From Nakazawaea peltata (Eukaryota; Ascomycota; Pichiomycetes; Alaninales; Pachysolenaceae), in NCBI GenBank assembly GCA_001599355.1, contig BCGQ01000003.1:560468-624467 (forward strand): a stretch of DNA of 64,000 nucleotides. The letters are read 5' to 3'. A program made the position numbers and the translations under genes. Below, piece by piece: positions 35,601 to 46,073 of this stretch. The notes beneath the pieces are model-generated. The model ran no database searches and was not told where the DNA came from. It saw nothing but the letters and a program-made list of their open reading frames with translations. Every line of letters starts with the position of its first letter. Within the stretch, counting starts at the first letter, position 1.

Positions 35601-37559
35601 TTTGTTTGTTTAAAAGGCGAATTTTATCAGACGGGGAGAATATCCGTGACTTGGGTTAATCAAAGAGGGGAAGCACCCACAATATGAGTAAGCAATTCTA
35701 TAACTGTTCTGGTTACTATTCTATAGTTCTTGTTGATATGCATCATTGGCTAAGTTTTTGATACATTCCCTTCAGGTCTTGCGGGGAAACGGTTAAAGAA
35801 TGAGATCTAATTCGTGCTTTTTCATATAGTATTTGTTCAAAAATCAAAAACACAAGTGCTATAGGTAGAGCACAGGAGTAAAGCTTCTAGTTACCGATAT
35901 ATAAATTATTATACAACTTTCATTCAAAAATGTCTCCAAAGAATTCATTGTTTCCCTATTTGCTAAGAGGTCATTTCCGATTTTCCGGAAATGCAAGAGG
36001 GGGCAAGGCACGGCCACCGCAATATTTATTGGTGGTTATCAGAATAATATTTGGGAACAAGAACAAGAATGAATTATAAATAGGATTTCGGATTCGGTAA
36101 CTTTAATCGGGAGATTTAAAACATGGAACAGACATACGATTTCCTTAACCACTCTTTATATCCGAGCGTGAGTCCTTGCTCGCGACCTCTGTACCCTGCT
36201 CGTTCGCACTTGTCTGTTTCTAGGCTACCGCTTTGTACGAAGGTGTTCGCACCTTTTTTGTATTTTTGTTCACCGCCAGCCCTTTTCCAATCTTTTCGGC
36301 AGATTTGCCCTTCGAAAAATTTTCATTGTCTCCTCCACTTTTTGGATGAAGGGGGTGTATTATAATGGACTTCTTCATTTTCATTTTTAAGCGGCCACTT
36401 TTGTATCTCAGTAATTGTAGTGTTGTTTGCTAGTCCGTATAAGAAATTAGCTCCAGTGTGAGAATAATCTGAGACATTATTTTATTGTATAAAGTTTTAA
36501 ACGCCTTCTAAAGTCATACTTTCTCTGTCTCCCCCATACAGTTGCCCCCCTATAATTAAATTCCTATTGCCGTTTGTCCACAAGAATTCGTCCGAGATTA
36601 CCCCATATAGATTCTGAAATTTGGGAAAACTTTTTAAGGTTTTTTTTCTTCCGGTCACCGTTCGGAGAAGAGAAAAAGTAATTTACACTCATAATAGCCG
36701 CGTATTGTTCCCCGATATTTGTTATGCGTGTGCATAAAAGCCTTAAATACCCCATATTCTTGTTCTGGTAAGCTTTTCCACATGCTGGAATAACTTATTT
36801 ATCGGAACGTCCAAGCTTTTGTCGAAGCATGTTGAGCGGAAGGAGGCGAAAAACATAAGCTGAGTACAGGAAGCTACAATAGCTTATATTTTCAAAGAGG
36901 GGGACCTATATAGTATATTGTTTTGGTCACCTGGGGATGTAGAGGGGATATTTCCCCGGATAGCCGTGGGGGACAACATCATTCTTGTTCCTATGATCTG
37001 AGAAATCATAAGAATATTCAGAAAGAATGGTTGCCTTCGGCGGGGAAATTGATGTAAGTTCATAGCTTCGTTACCCCAGTTTTTGTTCCTATGTTTTATT
37101 GCCGTTTGACCAGCTGAAAGGAGGGGCTCACACTCTAAAATCCTAAATCCAGAACAGTTTTTCCAAGGTTTTCTTGCGCCTTCCGCTCGTTCGTACAGGA
37201 AAAATGCAGAACAGAATGAAATCTCCAGAAAATAAATTAGCCTTTTCTTGTTTTTTTCTCTTCTCCGGCCATCCCTCGCCTGCTTTAAAGCAAAAAGAAA
37301 ATTTTTATGTAAAATATGTATAAAAAGACCTGATTTTCTCTGTAATCCCCAGATCTTTGACCCTTTGTTAAACCCCAGATTTTATCAGTTCAAGTTCTAT
37401 TAGAAAATCAAGTTTAATATCTTAGCCATCTGTTGTGACTGACCATATTTCATCAGTCTCATAATAGTTTGTCAGATATTTTAAAGGTAACACATTATAT
37501 ATTATAATATATAAAAGTTACTGTGAAACGGATTTGAATTTATTGTCATTTATTCAGAC
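32612..37559. other. 4.9-kb gene-free region between GUT1 and the glycerol channel gene
   Basis: No frame in this region looks like a gene: the longest (136 codons, at 33595) has no recognisable family and no coding-like codon use. I found no tRNA, no TACTAAC branch point, no long internal repeat and no transposon. What stands out is a cluster of TTC(C/G)GAA palindromes at 33.6-35.1 kb and poly-T/poly-A runs. It is the shared upstream region of two divergent glycerol genes, and in size could also house a centromere or a long non-coding RNA. Confidence 0.7.
33597..35108. promoter_or_regulatory. Cluster of seven TTC(C/G)GAA palindromes
   Basis: TTCCGAA or its reverse TTCGGAA occurs at 33598, 33659, 33731, 34568, 34606, 34997 and 35102; the first is extended to GTTCCGAAC. 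Random DNA of this length would be expected to hold well under one copy. Further related words (TCCGGAAC at 35011, GTTCCG at 35583) lie nearby. They may be sites of a dimeric regulator of the flanking glycerol genes. Confidence 0.5.
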
Positions 37560-38519
37560 ATGGCCAAAGCTGACGTTGTGGAAGTAGAGAATATGCCAGA
37601 AACCTCTAACTCTTCGGAGAACCTTGAAAAGCAACAAACTCCTATTATGGAGGAAGATGACGGACCAGTTTTCTTGAACTCTTGGAGTAAGATTCGTTAC
37701 GAATATAGAGAATATCTTGCTGAGTTCCTTGGAACTATGGTTCTTGTTTGTTACGGTGACGGTGTCGTTGCCCAAAAGGTTTTGTCTGACGGTACTGCCG
37801 GTGAATACTCCACTATTGCTTTCTCTTGGGGTATCGCCGTTATGTTAGGTTTCATGGTTAGTGGTGGTATCAGTGGTGGTCACATGAACCCAGCTGTTAC
37901 CTTCTGTGCTGCTGTATTCAGAGGTTTCCCATGGAAGAAGGTTCCAGGTTACATTTTCTCTCAATTATTAGGTGGTTTCATTGCTGCTTACATTGTTTAC
38001 GGTACCTACTACCAATCATTCGATGCCTTTGAAGGTGTTGGTGTCAGAACTCACCTGACTGCTGGTATCTTCTGTACTTTCCCACAAGATTTCTTGAACT
38101 CCAAGGGACAATTTGTCTCTGAATACGTTGCCTCCCTGTTGTTGCAGTTGGGTATCTTCGCCTTGGCTGATCTGTTCAACGTTTCTTCTACCAAGTACTG
38201 GTTCCCAGTTGGTTTGTTCTTCTTGATCTACGGATTGGGTGCTTGTTTCGGTTACCAAACTGGTTATGCTTTGAACATGGCCAGAGATTTCGCTCCAAGA
38301 GTTGCTGCTGTTTCTCTTGGTTACGGAAGTGAGATGTTCACTTACGGTCACGGTTACGCTTGGGTACCAGTCGTTGCTCCATTCATCGGCTGTTTCACCG
38401 GTGGTTTCATGTACGACTTCTTCATCTACTCAGGAAATGACTCTCCAATCAACAAGCCTTACTTCGGTTTGGGTAAGTTGTTCAAGAAGTCCCCATCTTA
38501 CGACCAAGCTATTTGTTAA
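37560..38519 (+). CDS. Aquaglyceroporin / glycerol facilitator (MIP family)
   Basis: The 319-residue membrane channel has six predicted spans and the two half-helix loops of the MIP family. The first loop is G-G-H-M-N-P-A-V-T (NPA at 110-112). The second is N-M-A-R-D-F-A-P-R (NMA at 239-241), so the second NPA is changed while its arginine is kept. Yeast glycerol channels such as Fps1 also have altered NPA boxes. Unlike Fps1 (over 600 residues) it lacks long regulatory tails, which suggests an unregulated uptake facilitator. Its place opposite GUT1 supports glycerol as substrate. Codon bias is strong. Confidence 0.9.
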   Translation: MAKADVVEVENMPETSNSSENLEKQQTPIMEEDDGPVFLNSWSKIRYEYREYLAEFLGTMVLVCYGDGVVAQKVLSDGTAGEYSTIAFSWGIAVMLGFMVSGGISGGHMNPAVTFCAAVFRGFPWKKVPGYIFSQLLGGFIAAYIVYGTYYQSFDAFEGVGVRTHLTAGIFCTFPQDFLNSKGQFVSEYVASLLLQLGIFALADLFNVSSTKYWFPVGLFFLIYGLGACFGYQTGYALNMARDFAPRVAAVSLGYGSEMFTYGHGYAWVPVVAPFIGCFTGGFMYDFFIYSGNDSPINKPYFGLGKLFKKSPSYDQAIC

Positions 38520-41063
38520 AAACGGAGTTAAATTATAGATTTGAAAAAATCAATCATGGACATGTATATTGTATTTGCTGAGTGGCTCAAATTGCTAAGA
38601 CAATCAACGACTCTTTACTGTCGATTCTAATATTAGTTTAATAATCTCAATAAAATGTCTCGTTCAAGTGTTAATGTTTTTTTTTGTAGTAGATTAGTAA
38701 TGAAATATGATATTTAATATATAATTTTTATATAGATTTTTTCACCATTAAAAAGCAAGAGCTAATGAACTATGAAAAATGAAATGCCAGGACTCTGAGC
38801 AGTATCGACTCACCTATAAGACCCAAAGTAACTCTACCCTTGACGAATAGCTCCAATATCAACACATCATTCTCATAAACTCCTCTATTCTCTATTCTCC
38901 GTACCCACTAGATTCTCAACTTGAGGGGTAGATTTTACTGAGGCTACTACTCCCTGCGCAGTGTATCCCCAAAATATTTTCGAATTTTTCAGTACACAGA
39001 AAAATATTTTCCTTTCCGAAAAAAAAGCCTACCCGTTTCTGCATGGACTTGGAGGGCGGAATAATTAAGCGCTTCGTCCAGAAACGGCAGAACAGAGGGG
39101 GAACAGACAAATATGGGAAGTCGTCCCGAATTGTCCGTGTGAACAGATCTCGCAGGTCAATTAGCGTGACCCTGAAGCTATCTGAAGCACACAAATTCTA
39201 CATTGTTACAATATACAATTCTGTTTACAAGATGATCTAATCCAAGACTCCTCAATATGTATTATTTGATTCCGATCGAGGCTCTTCCGTTCAAATTGTT
39301 TACAAAGTAACCCAAACTTTAAAGCTTCGAAAGTACTTTTGAAAGAATGTGGTGTGCCGCGATACGTTGCGGAATGCGGAGAAACCACAAAGATAAAAGA
39401 TAAGGAAATCGAAAGAAAAAAAAAAAAAAGGCAAATTTAACCTTGGAGAAGGGCGAAGGCAGATTTGGAAAATTCTTTTGTCTTGGGCGGTATTCTTCAC
39501 GGCGATCCGGCGGTGGGCAAATTTGTAAATCGAATCTCACAACACTTCCTCCGGCTATAACCATTATGGTATTGTTGTTTCTTGGTCAATTGCATTGATT
39601 GCCCTAATATCAATGGGCTGCTTAAAGCCCTTTGAGCAGTCAATCAATATAGTATTTGAAATTAAAAAAGTCTGATTGGTCCTTCGGCAAAGAAATACAA
39701 AAAACCAGTAGTAAAAAATAAGAAGGAAGAAGGAATTATTTTAAGCCGACGGAGGTTATGAATGCAGCAGCTGATTCCCGTCTCTGAACTGTATCCAAAT
39801 TAAATAGTAAAAGGGAATCAAATATTGTCTCAAATATTTCTGAGAGCAATTGAACTTCTGGCTTATCTATGGCAATTCTGTGGAGAAGATTAGAGATAGA
39901 TCTACCCCAACAATACGGGCACCTTCAAAGTTGAGGAGTAAATCAAGTAAATGCAACTTTTATCTTTTAAAACAGGGGCAAATTCTTGTAAACTTAAATC
40001 TAGTTTTAGAGTGCTGATCGCCCCAGCCTTATCAGAGAAATTGTCCTCCTTAGAGCAGTTCATTAGGTTGGTTCCGAAATACATACGGAGTCAAAAAATA
40101 AAGAAAAAGTCAAAAAATGGCCTAAAGCAGAAAAAAGAACATATGAAACCGAGGAGGGCAAACGGGGAAGTTTAATGAAGGGACAGTTTGATGGAAATCA
40201 CCAGTTGGGCTCATTTGACGAAATTTTTTTCACTAAAAAACGGCAATTGAGTTTCAAGAGTACCCAAAGATTCATCACTGGCTATATATTACAACATGAG
40301 ATGACTTCAATGGAGATCTGTACTGTAGAAAATTCCTAATAGGCGGAGAAACTCCAAGTTGAGAAAAAAAATTTTTTGTATGTAAAAATAAACCACTAAA
40401 CTCTGCAAAATATCCGACCACCGCGTAAGGAGTTGCCTGGAGAAAACCAAGCTGCATAGTAGGCAGAGAAGGGCAGATACAGCAGACGAGAAGAGTAAAT
40501 CCCCTCCAATTACGTGAGAGTCAGACGTGAGAAAAAGCCTGGTCAACAGAGAGTCACTTAGTGGCATTGCGGAGTAGTCTCCGATTTGACTTCACCATTT
40601 CCAAGGATCCTCGCAACCAAGTGCCCCTTTTCAATGCAGCACACTTCATCTTATCAGGGTTTCTAAATGGTCGTCAGCAGTTTTTGCGTGAGTCGATTCC
40701 TTAGAGCGGCTTGTGCCCCCTCGGAAGCTTATGTAAGGCAGACAGCCCATTTGTGCCCGCAACTCACGACCTCGGGGCACCGATAAGAATTCGTGATTGG
40801 CCGATAACAAAGAGCGCCAAACTTGCCCCTACCCAATTAGGCGGTAATTGGTCATTTTTAAATTTCTTTTTTTCCTCTCTTGCGTTATTTTTTCTGTGCT
40901 GTGAGTAATTTCCTAATCACAAAAAGATAATGGCTCTATATAAGAGGGAGGATATCTTGATCAGGGAGAGTAGAAAGTTTTGAGTTGTATCTTCTGATTC
41001 AGTCAATTTCCTTCGTGAATTCGAATCTGAAAAGACGAAAACAAACAAACAAACATATATACA
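38520..41063. other. 2.5-kb intergenic region upstream of GLN1
   Basis: No gene is supported. A hairpin-forming stretch lies at 39594-39648 (ATTGATTG paired with CAATCAAT, with GGGCT/AGCCC inside). The last 450 bp carry GATA words and a TATA box of GLN1. The middle is AT-rich with homopolymer runs, and the short open frames there look random. Confidence 0.6.
40650..40944 (+). promoter_or_regulatory. GLN1 promoter: GATA-factor sites and TATA box
   Basis: CTTATC at 40650-40655 and GATAAG at 40782-40787 are core sites of Gln3/Gat1-type GATA activators. GATAAC (40803) and GATAAT (40926) are weaker matches. CTATATAAG at 40936-40944 is a TATA box 120 bp before the ATG. GATA control is the known mode of nitrogen regulation of yeast GLN1. 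Confidence 0.65.
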
Positions 41064-42173
41064 ATGAGCGTTGCTGAGAACACTGCTACTTTACAGAAAT
41101 ATCTGAACTTGGACCAAAAGGGTGCCGTAATTGCTGAATACGTCTGGATTGACGGTACTGGTTGCCTTAGATCCAAGGGTAAGACTTTGTCCAAGAAGCC
41201 AACCGACATTTCTGAGTTGCCAGAGTGGAACTTTGACGGTTCTTCTACCAACCAAGCTCCAGGTCACGACTCTGATGTCTACTTGAGACCAGTTGCTTTC
41301 TACCCAGATCCATTCAGACTCGGTGACAACATTATCGTTTTGGCCGAATGTTGGAACAACGACGGTACTCCAAACAAGTTCAACCACAGACACGAATGTG
41401 CTAAGTTGATGCTGGCTCACAAGAAGGAGGAGATCTGGTTCGGTATTGAACAAGAGTACACCATGTTTGACCACGAGGACAAGGTCTTCAACTGGCCAAA
41501 GAACGGTTTCCCAGCTCCACAAGGTCCATACTACTGTGGTGTCGGTACCGGTAAGGTTTACGGTAGAGACGTTGTTGAGGCCCACTACAAGGCTTGTCTT
41601 TATGCCGGTTTGCAAGTTTCTGGTATTAACGCCGAAGTTATGCCATCCCAATGGGAGTTCCAAGTTGGTCCATGTGAAGGTATTGCCATGGGTGACCAAT
41701 TGTGGATTGCTCGTTACTTCTTGATCAGAGTCGCTGAGGACTTTGGTGTCAAGATTTCCTTCCATCCAAAGCCATTGACTGGTGACTGGAACGGTGCTGG
41801 ATGTCACACCAACGTTTCTACCGCCGAGATGAGAGTTGAAGGTGGTATGAAGGCTATTGAATCTGCTATCGAGAAGTTGTCCAAGAGACACTTTGAGCAC
41901 ATTGCCTTGTACGGTGCTGACAACGACATGCGTTTGACTGGTCGTCACGAGACTGCCTCCATGAGTGCCTTCTCTTCCGGTGTTGCCAACAGAGGTGCTT
42001 CTGTCAGAATCCCAAGATCCGTTGCTAAGGAAGGATTCGGTTACTTCGAGGACAGAAGACCAGCTTCCAACATTGACCCATACTTGGTCTGTGGTATCAT
42101 GGCCGAGACCATCTGTGGTACTATTCCAGATGCTGACATGAGCAAGGAGTTCGCTAGAGAATCTTCCGAGTAA
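41064..42173 (+). CDS. GLN1: Glutamine synthetase (Gln1)
   Basis: Gln1 makes glutamine from glutamate, ammonia and ATP in the cytosol. The 369 residues match the eukaryotic type II enzyme in length and sequence: [10 protein letters not shown] near the start, [11 protein letters not shown], the catalytic [28 protein letters not shown] and [12 protein letters not shown]. Codon bias is that of a highly expressed gene. Only a few CTG codons occur: codon 117 falls at an alanine of the S. cerevisiae protein, while codon 14 (K-Y-x-N-L) falls where fungal sequences usually have Leu. Confidence 0.98.
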   Translation: MSVAENTATLQKYLNLDQKGAVIAEYVWIDGTGCLRSKGKTLSKKPTDISELPEWNFDGSSTNQAPGHDSDVYLRPVAFYPDPFRLGDNIIVLAECWNNDGTPNKFNHRHECAKLMLAHKKEEIWFGIEQEYTMFDHEDKVFNWPKNGFPAPQGPYYCGVGTGKVYGRDVVEAHYKACLYAGLQVSGINAEVMPSQWEFQVGPCEGIAMGDQLWIARYFLIRVAEDFGVKISFHPKPLTGDWNGAGCHTNVSTAEMRVEGGMKAIESAIEKLSKRHFEHIALYGADNDMRLTGRHETASMSAFSSGVANRGASVRIPRSVAKEGFGYFEDRRPASNIDPYLVCGIMAETICGTIPDADMSKEFARESSE

Positions 42174-42935
42174 GTTGCTTACTTGTAATATCCCATAACT
42201 TTACTATTGTTTGTTTGTTTTGTTTTGAACTTTTTTACTTCCTGCTATATAATTAAGTTTGGTAGCCGTTCATTTGCTCCTTCCTTATAACCCCAAAAGT
42301 GAACAGATTCTCTTGAATTATCTGTTTTGAATCCAATCGTATTTATTTGTTCCCTAACTTTGGGATAAGCTCAATAATCTGAAAGTAGCAACCTATCTCG
42401 ATACTCAACCTCTTGTCTCCATTTATCCCCTACTCATCTCATCTCACTCTTCGTGCCCACTTCCAGTAATCGCTCCCCCAAACCTCATCACCCAGCCTTA
42501 CCAGCCCTCACCCTGCATCCCTAATTTCACCTAATTACCATAAATTTTCCAAATTTAACTCCGTTCACCCAGATCACACGCAGGCGCACTCCACATCTCA
42601 TTAGCTCATCTCAGTTACTTTCTGCCCTTCATCCCACCACTACCTTTGCTCAAGCGCTAGTGACTGCCCTCCTCAGCGCTTCACTTGGCCCTTTTTTTTC
42701 GGCGCGGTTTATTCGAGATGCTTACGTAATCATTTCATGCCCTTTTTCCGAGGCATTACGCTTATGTAATCAGTTTGCTACTTATAATAGGGTTTTGACA
42801 GGTCTTACGATGGAATAAACTACCGAATCGGATGCATAAATGTATGACATGGGATTTACATTGTGCGATGCCCTTAACTTCTATTTTAATGCCATAAAAT
42901 GATCTTTAATTTATTTTTATACTTCTTCAAAATCT
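42174..42935. other. Convergent spacer with promoter-like words
   Basis: This 762-bp region lies downstream of two converging genes, so no promoter is expected. It nevertheless has GCTTACGTAATCA at 42720-42732, a one-mismatch copy GCTTATGTAATCA at 42760-42772, and a TATA-like CTTATAATAG near 42782. TTACGTAA is the type of site bound by fungal bZIP factors. No gene longer than about 20 codons follows. Confidence 0.5.
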
Positions 42936-44249
42936 CTACAAATCAAAAGGTACTGCTTCGCCTCCCTCAAGGTTCTCAATCGATGTAACGTCCTGGCTAT
43001 CACTTGAGTAGGTCAAGTCACCAGAGTGACTGCAGTCATATTTATCGGAGAATTCGTAGTTCTCCTGGGTTACATCTGGATCTTCAGCAACAGGCTCAAT
43101 TGTGCTTGGGGTTGCGAGAAATCCTCGACTATTGTTGAATCCTAACCCTTCGAAGTTGTCCATAAATTGTTTGCCTTTCTTAAAACATTCATCTTGGAAC
43201 TTCTTGCTATCACTAATGAAATTTGTAGAAATATCGTTAAAATCTTGTTTGATTTTCAACATTGACTGCTTTCTTGCGAGTGAAGATTGTCTCTGATCTG
43301 AGTCTGTAGCGTTTGAAGTGAAGTTTAAGATGCTCACTTTAGACTTAAGAACCTTTCTGATTGGGGATGCACTGTTAGATGAAGATGATGTGTTATTGAG
43401 TGATGCAGTGAGGGTGGTATTTGTTGTCTCTTGAATTTTCTTTTTAAACTCCAACATTGGCGTTGTGATGCTCAACAACTTAGATGCCATATCGTTGGTA
43501 GCTGAAGAACTTGAGGAGGTGGATGAAGCAGAAGTTGAACGAAGAGGAGTTTTACTGCTTCTTTCTGAGCTGATCGTAGACGTTCCAGGTGGATTTTTTG
43601 ATCCTGGTTGGTACTGATGACGATTTTTGAGCATGGTTTGTTCCAATTCTTTCAATTCCTTCTCAGCATGTTCCAATTGTGACTTCAATTCAAGAACTTC
43701 TCTTTGTTTTCTGGCATATGTGAATAAAAGTTCTTCTTCTTCTGAAACTTGTAAAGTAGACGATGTAGAAGGGGATGCAGTAACTGACGAGTCATCTTTG
43801 GCAAGTATTTTCTTTGGGTTAGGTGAGAAGAATGGACTCAGGACCTGGTCAGAGAAACTCCCTTTCACAGGAGGATCCACTGGAATATATATCGGGAGAC
43901 CTTTTTTCTCAAGGGTCGAACCGGATGTGGTAGAACCTGAAGTGTCTGAAGATGAGGATCCATTTGGATCTTGTCCTGATCTCTTAAGAGAAAATTTAAC
44001 CAAACCAGTGGACTGGCTAATAACTCTTTGGTTGATCGGTTTACTGATTTCAGAAGACCCTCCCGTCCTACGAGCAACATCATTGTTCGAAAGAATCGAT
44101 AATGACTTCTTTGGTCTTATCGTCCTAACAGATGAATGAGTAGATCCTGTCTCAGCGACAGTTTTCACACCATCCTCAGAACCCTTAACTTCGACACCAC
44201 CACCAATATTTTCTTTGTTAATTGTCTCTGTCTCAGGTATGACCTCCAT
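42936..44249 (-). CDS. Ser-rich coiled-coil protein, possibly Tda11-like
   Basis: The 437-residue product is mostly disordered and rich in Ser, Thr and Lys. One clear coiled coil (about 173-207) reads E-E-E-L-L-F-T-Y-A-R-K-Q-R-E-V-L-E-L-K, followed by H-A-E-K-E-L-K-E-L-E. This helix resembles the conserved part of fungal proteins related to S. cerevisiae Tda11 (YHR159W), whose function is unknown; that link is from memory and weak. A second conserved-looking region (about 330-385) has F-N-D-I-S-T-N-F-I and F-x-x-G-K-Q-F-M-D-N-F-E-G. No membrane span or enzyme motif is seen. Confidence 0.7.
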   Translation of the reverse strand: MEVIPETETINKENIGGGVEVKGSEDGVKTVAETGSTHSSVRTIRPKKSLSILSNNDVARRTGGSSEISKPINQRVISQSTGLVKFSLKRSGQDPNGSSSSDTSGSTTSGSTLEKKGLPIYIPVDPPVKGSFSDQVLSPFFSPNPKKILAKDDSSVTASPSTSSTLQVSEEEELLFTYARKQREVLELKSQLEHAEKELKELEQTMLKNRHQYQPGSKNPPGTSTISSERSSKTPLRSTSASSTSSSSSATNDMASKLLSITTPMLEFKKKIQETTNTTLTASLNNTSSSSNSASPIRKVLKSKVSILNFTSNATDSDQRQSSLARKQSMLKIKQDFNDISTNFISDSKKFQDECFKKGKQFMDNFEGLGFNNSRGFLATPSTIEPVAEDPDVTQENYEFSDKYDCSHSGDLTYSSDSQDVTSIENLEGGEAVPFDL

Positions 44250-44574
44250 GATGACCTATCACAAGAACACCGAACTCTCTAACCACCTTCAAACCTCTTA
44301 CAAATCAATCCCCTACCTGAAATCTAAACAATGCAACTGAAAAAAAAAGGCTTCCAAATTAGGAAATCCCCAAACAAGATCCCGAAGAAAGGTCGTGTAA
44401 TGTTAACAAACGCTCTCAAGATCTCAAGGTAGTAGTGCACGTTAGACCAAAAATTATACCCGTCTCTATTTTTCTCCCATAGAAAGGCAAGGGGAAGAGC
44501 TGAGGGTTGAGATAGAGCTGATATCGCAAGGGTCTCAAGATCACAATTCAAGAATTTTTACGTAATTTCTTGTC
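44250..44574. promoter_or_regulatory. Divergent region between the Tda11-like gene and CSN12
   Basis: A 325-bp shared upstream region. Apart from A/T runs I see no recognisable site. Confidence 0.5.
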
Positions 44575-45816
44575 ATGGATGCATATATTAACTCTATAAG
44601 TGCTTGTATATATCAGCAGAAGGGGAAAGATTTGGCGAAACTCCTCACCATAACGGACTCAGAAGTGTTAGCTCGCGCTCAATTCCCTGAGTACCAAGTG
44701 GCCCAGAAGGTGGCGAGATTGCCGGATCAGAAATGGCTGAATTTAGTTCTGACTCACTTGAAACTCTTAAAGCTGATTGTCATTACACAAAACGTGGAGG
44801 ATCTGTTTCTTTTGGCAGTACAGGTGACCGAATGCTTGAATAGATGTGCAGAGAAACAAGATAATTGGATCTTGCCGTTAATGTACCAGAATATCCAGGA
44901 ATTGAGAAGAATTTATAGGACAAAAGCAGAATATGCCCCTGACAGTGAAGAAGAACTTACCCAGGGGACCTCATCTCTTGAAAAAATGGCTCGTGTAGTG
45001 AGCGTATCATTCCAAATGTGCTTGAATGATAGAAATGCAGAGGCTAACAAGAGTAAACGTTTAGGGGTATACTTTTTCATCAACGAATTGTTCAAGATTT
45101 ATTCCATTTTACAGAATTACGATTTGGCACGCAGTACCAATAAACTGTTCAAGAGTTTGAGCCATGAATTACCAAAGTTAAACAAAGTTAAGAAATCACA
45201 TGCTGTCACATATTTATATTTTAGTGGGGCGATTTCTTGTGCCGAAAATGACCTTGAAATGGCTAATGAGCATTTAACTAAAGCTTTATCAATGTGTAAG
45301 AAGACTGACAAAAAGCAGATCCAATCGATTTTGATCCTTTTGATTCCTGTCAGATTCGCGCAAACCAGATCGTTACCTACTCTGAGTATATGGCAGGAAC
45401 ACCCTGTGATCGGAGCATTATACAAAAAATTATTCGATGCTATCAAGACAGGTGACTTGAAAACATTTGACAGTGAATTGCATAAATTGGAGCCTTTGCT
45501 TTTGAAAAGACACCTTTATGTGGTGGTAATGAATTTGAGAATCATTCTCATCTCGAAGTTGGCCAAAAAGGTATGGTTAGCTTTAGACCGTAAACCACAT
45601 ATCCCAATTTCGGCATTTCAAGTTGCATTGGAATTTTCAGCATCTCTGGTCCCGATGAAGGATGGTCAATTCAAGTACTCGTTAGATGCGGCAGAATCTC
45701 AATTAGCTCGTCTTATTTCTACGGGATATGTAAAGGGATATTTGTCTCACGGGAACCGAGTAGCTGTTCTTAGTAAACTGAACCCATTTCCACCTCAATC
45801 AACTTTGCCAATATGA
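44575..45816 (+). CDS. CSN12: Csn12, PCI-domain protein of the COP9/TREX-2-like group
   Basis: The 413-residue product matches the Csn12/PCID2 family. It has K-R-L-G-V-Y-F-F-I-N-E-L-F-K-I-Y in the helical repeats, then the PCI domain, with S-I-L-I-L-L-I-P-V-R and the C-terminal winged helix around Y-V-K-G-Y-L-S-H-G. It ends in L-N-P-F-P-P, a family hallmark. In S. cerevisiae Csn12 is a COP9-signalosome-linked subunit that also works with Thp3 in transcription elongation and splicing. The length is typical of the family and no region appears missing. Confidence 0.9.
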   Translation: MDAYINSISACIYQQKGKDLAKLLTITDSEVLARAQFPEYQVAQKVARLPDQKWLNLVLTHLKLLKLIVITQNVEDLFLLAVQVTECLNRCAEKQDNWILPLMYQNIQELRRIYRTKAEYAPDSEEELTQGTSSLEKMARVVSVSFQMCLNDRNAEANKSKRLGVYFFINELFKIYSILQNYDLARSTNKLFKSLSHELPKLNKVKKSHAVTYLYFSGAISCAENDLEMANEHLTKALSMCKKTDKKQIQSILILLIPVRFAQTRSLPTLSIWQEHPVIGALYKKLFDAIKTGDLKTFDSELHKLEPLLLKRHLYVVVMNLRIILISKLAKKVWLALDRKPHIPISAFQVALEFSASLVPMKDGQFKYSLDAAESQLARLISTGYVKGYLSHGNRVAVLSKLNPFPPQSTLPI

Positions 45817-46073
45817 TCTAGATTTAATATTATGACTAATGTATGTATTTGTAGAACCTCATGACACCATTCCGATTCACAAGATGTTCTGAAGAGAGTT
45901 TGCCCCTTTTTTCTCCGCATTTAATCTGCCCCCTTTACCCCTGGCTCACCCCCTTTTCGTATCTCTACATTTGAGCAAAGTATCAATTATCTTCCTATCT
46001 ATTTTCTTACTAAGTAATCTTATTGCCCCTTGAATTCTTGAGAGGATCTTCTTACCAAACGTATGAATTGAGT

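Noticed and set aside
38520-41063. An LTR or solo-LTR remnant in the GLN1 upstream region
   Set aside because: I found no paired termini, target-site duplication or primer-binding-like sequence; only a small hairpin at 39594-39648.
46023-46073. A longer HUL5 starting at TTG 46023
   Set aside because: The M-L-N-F-T-G start at 46074 is the conserved Hul5 N-terminus.
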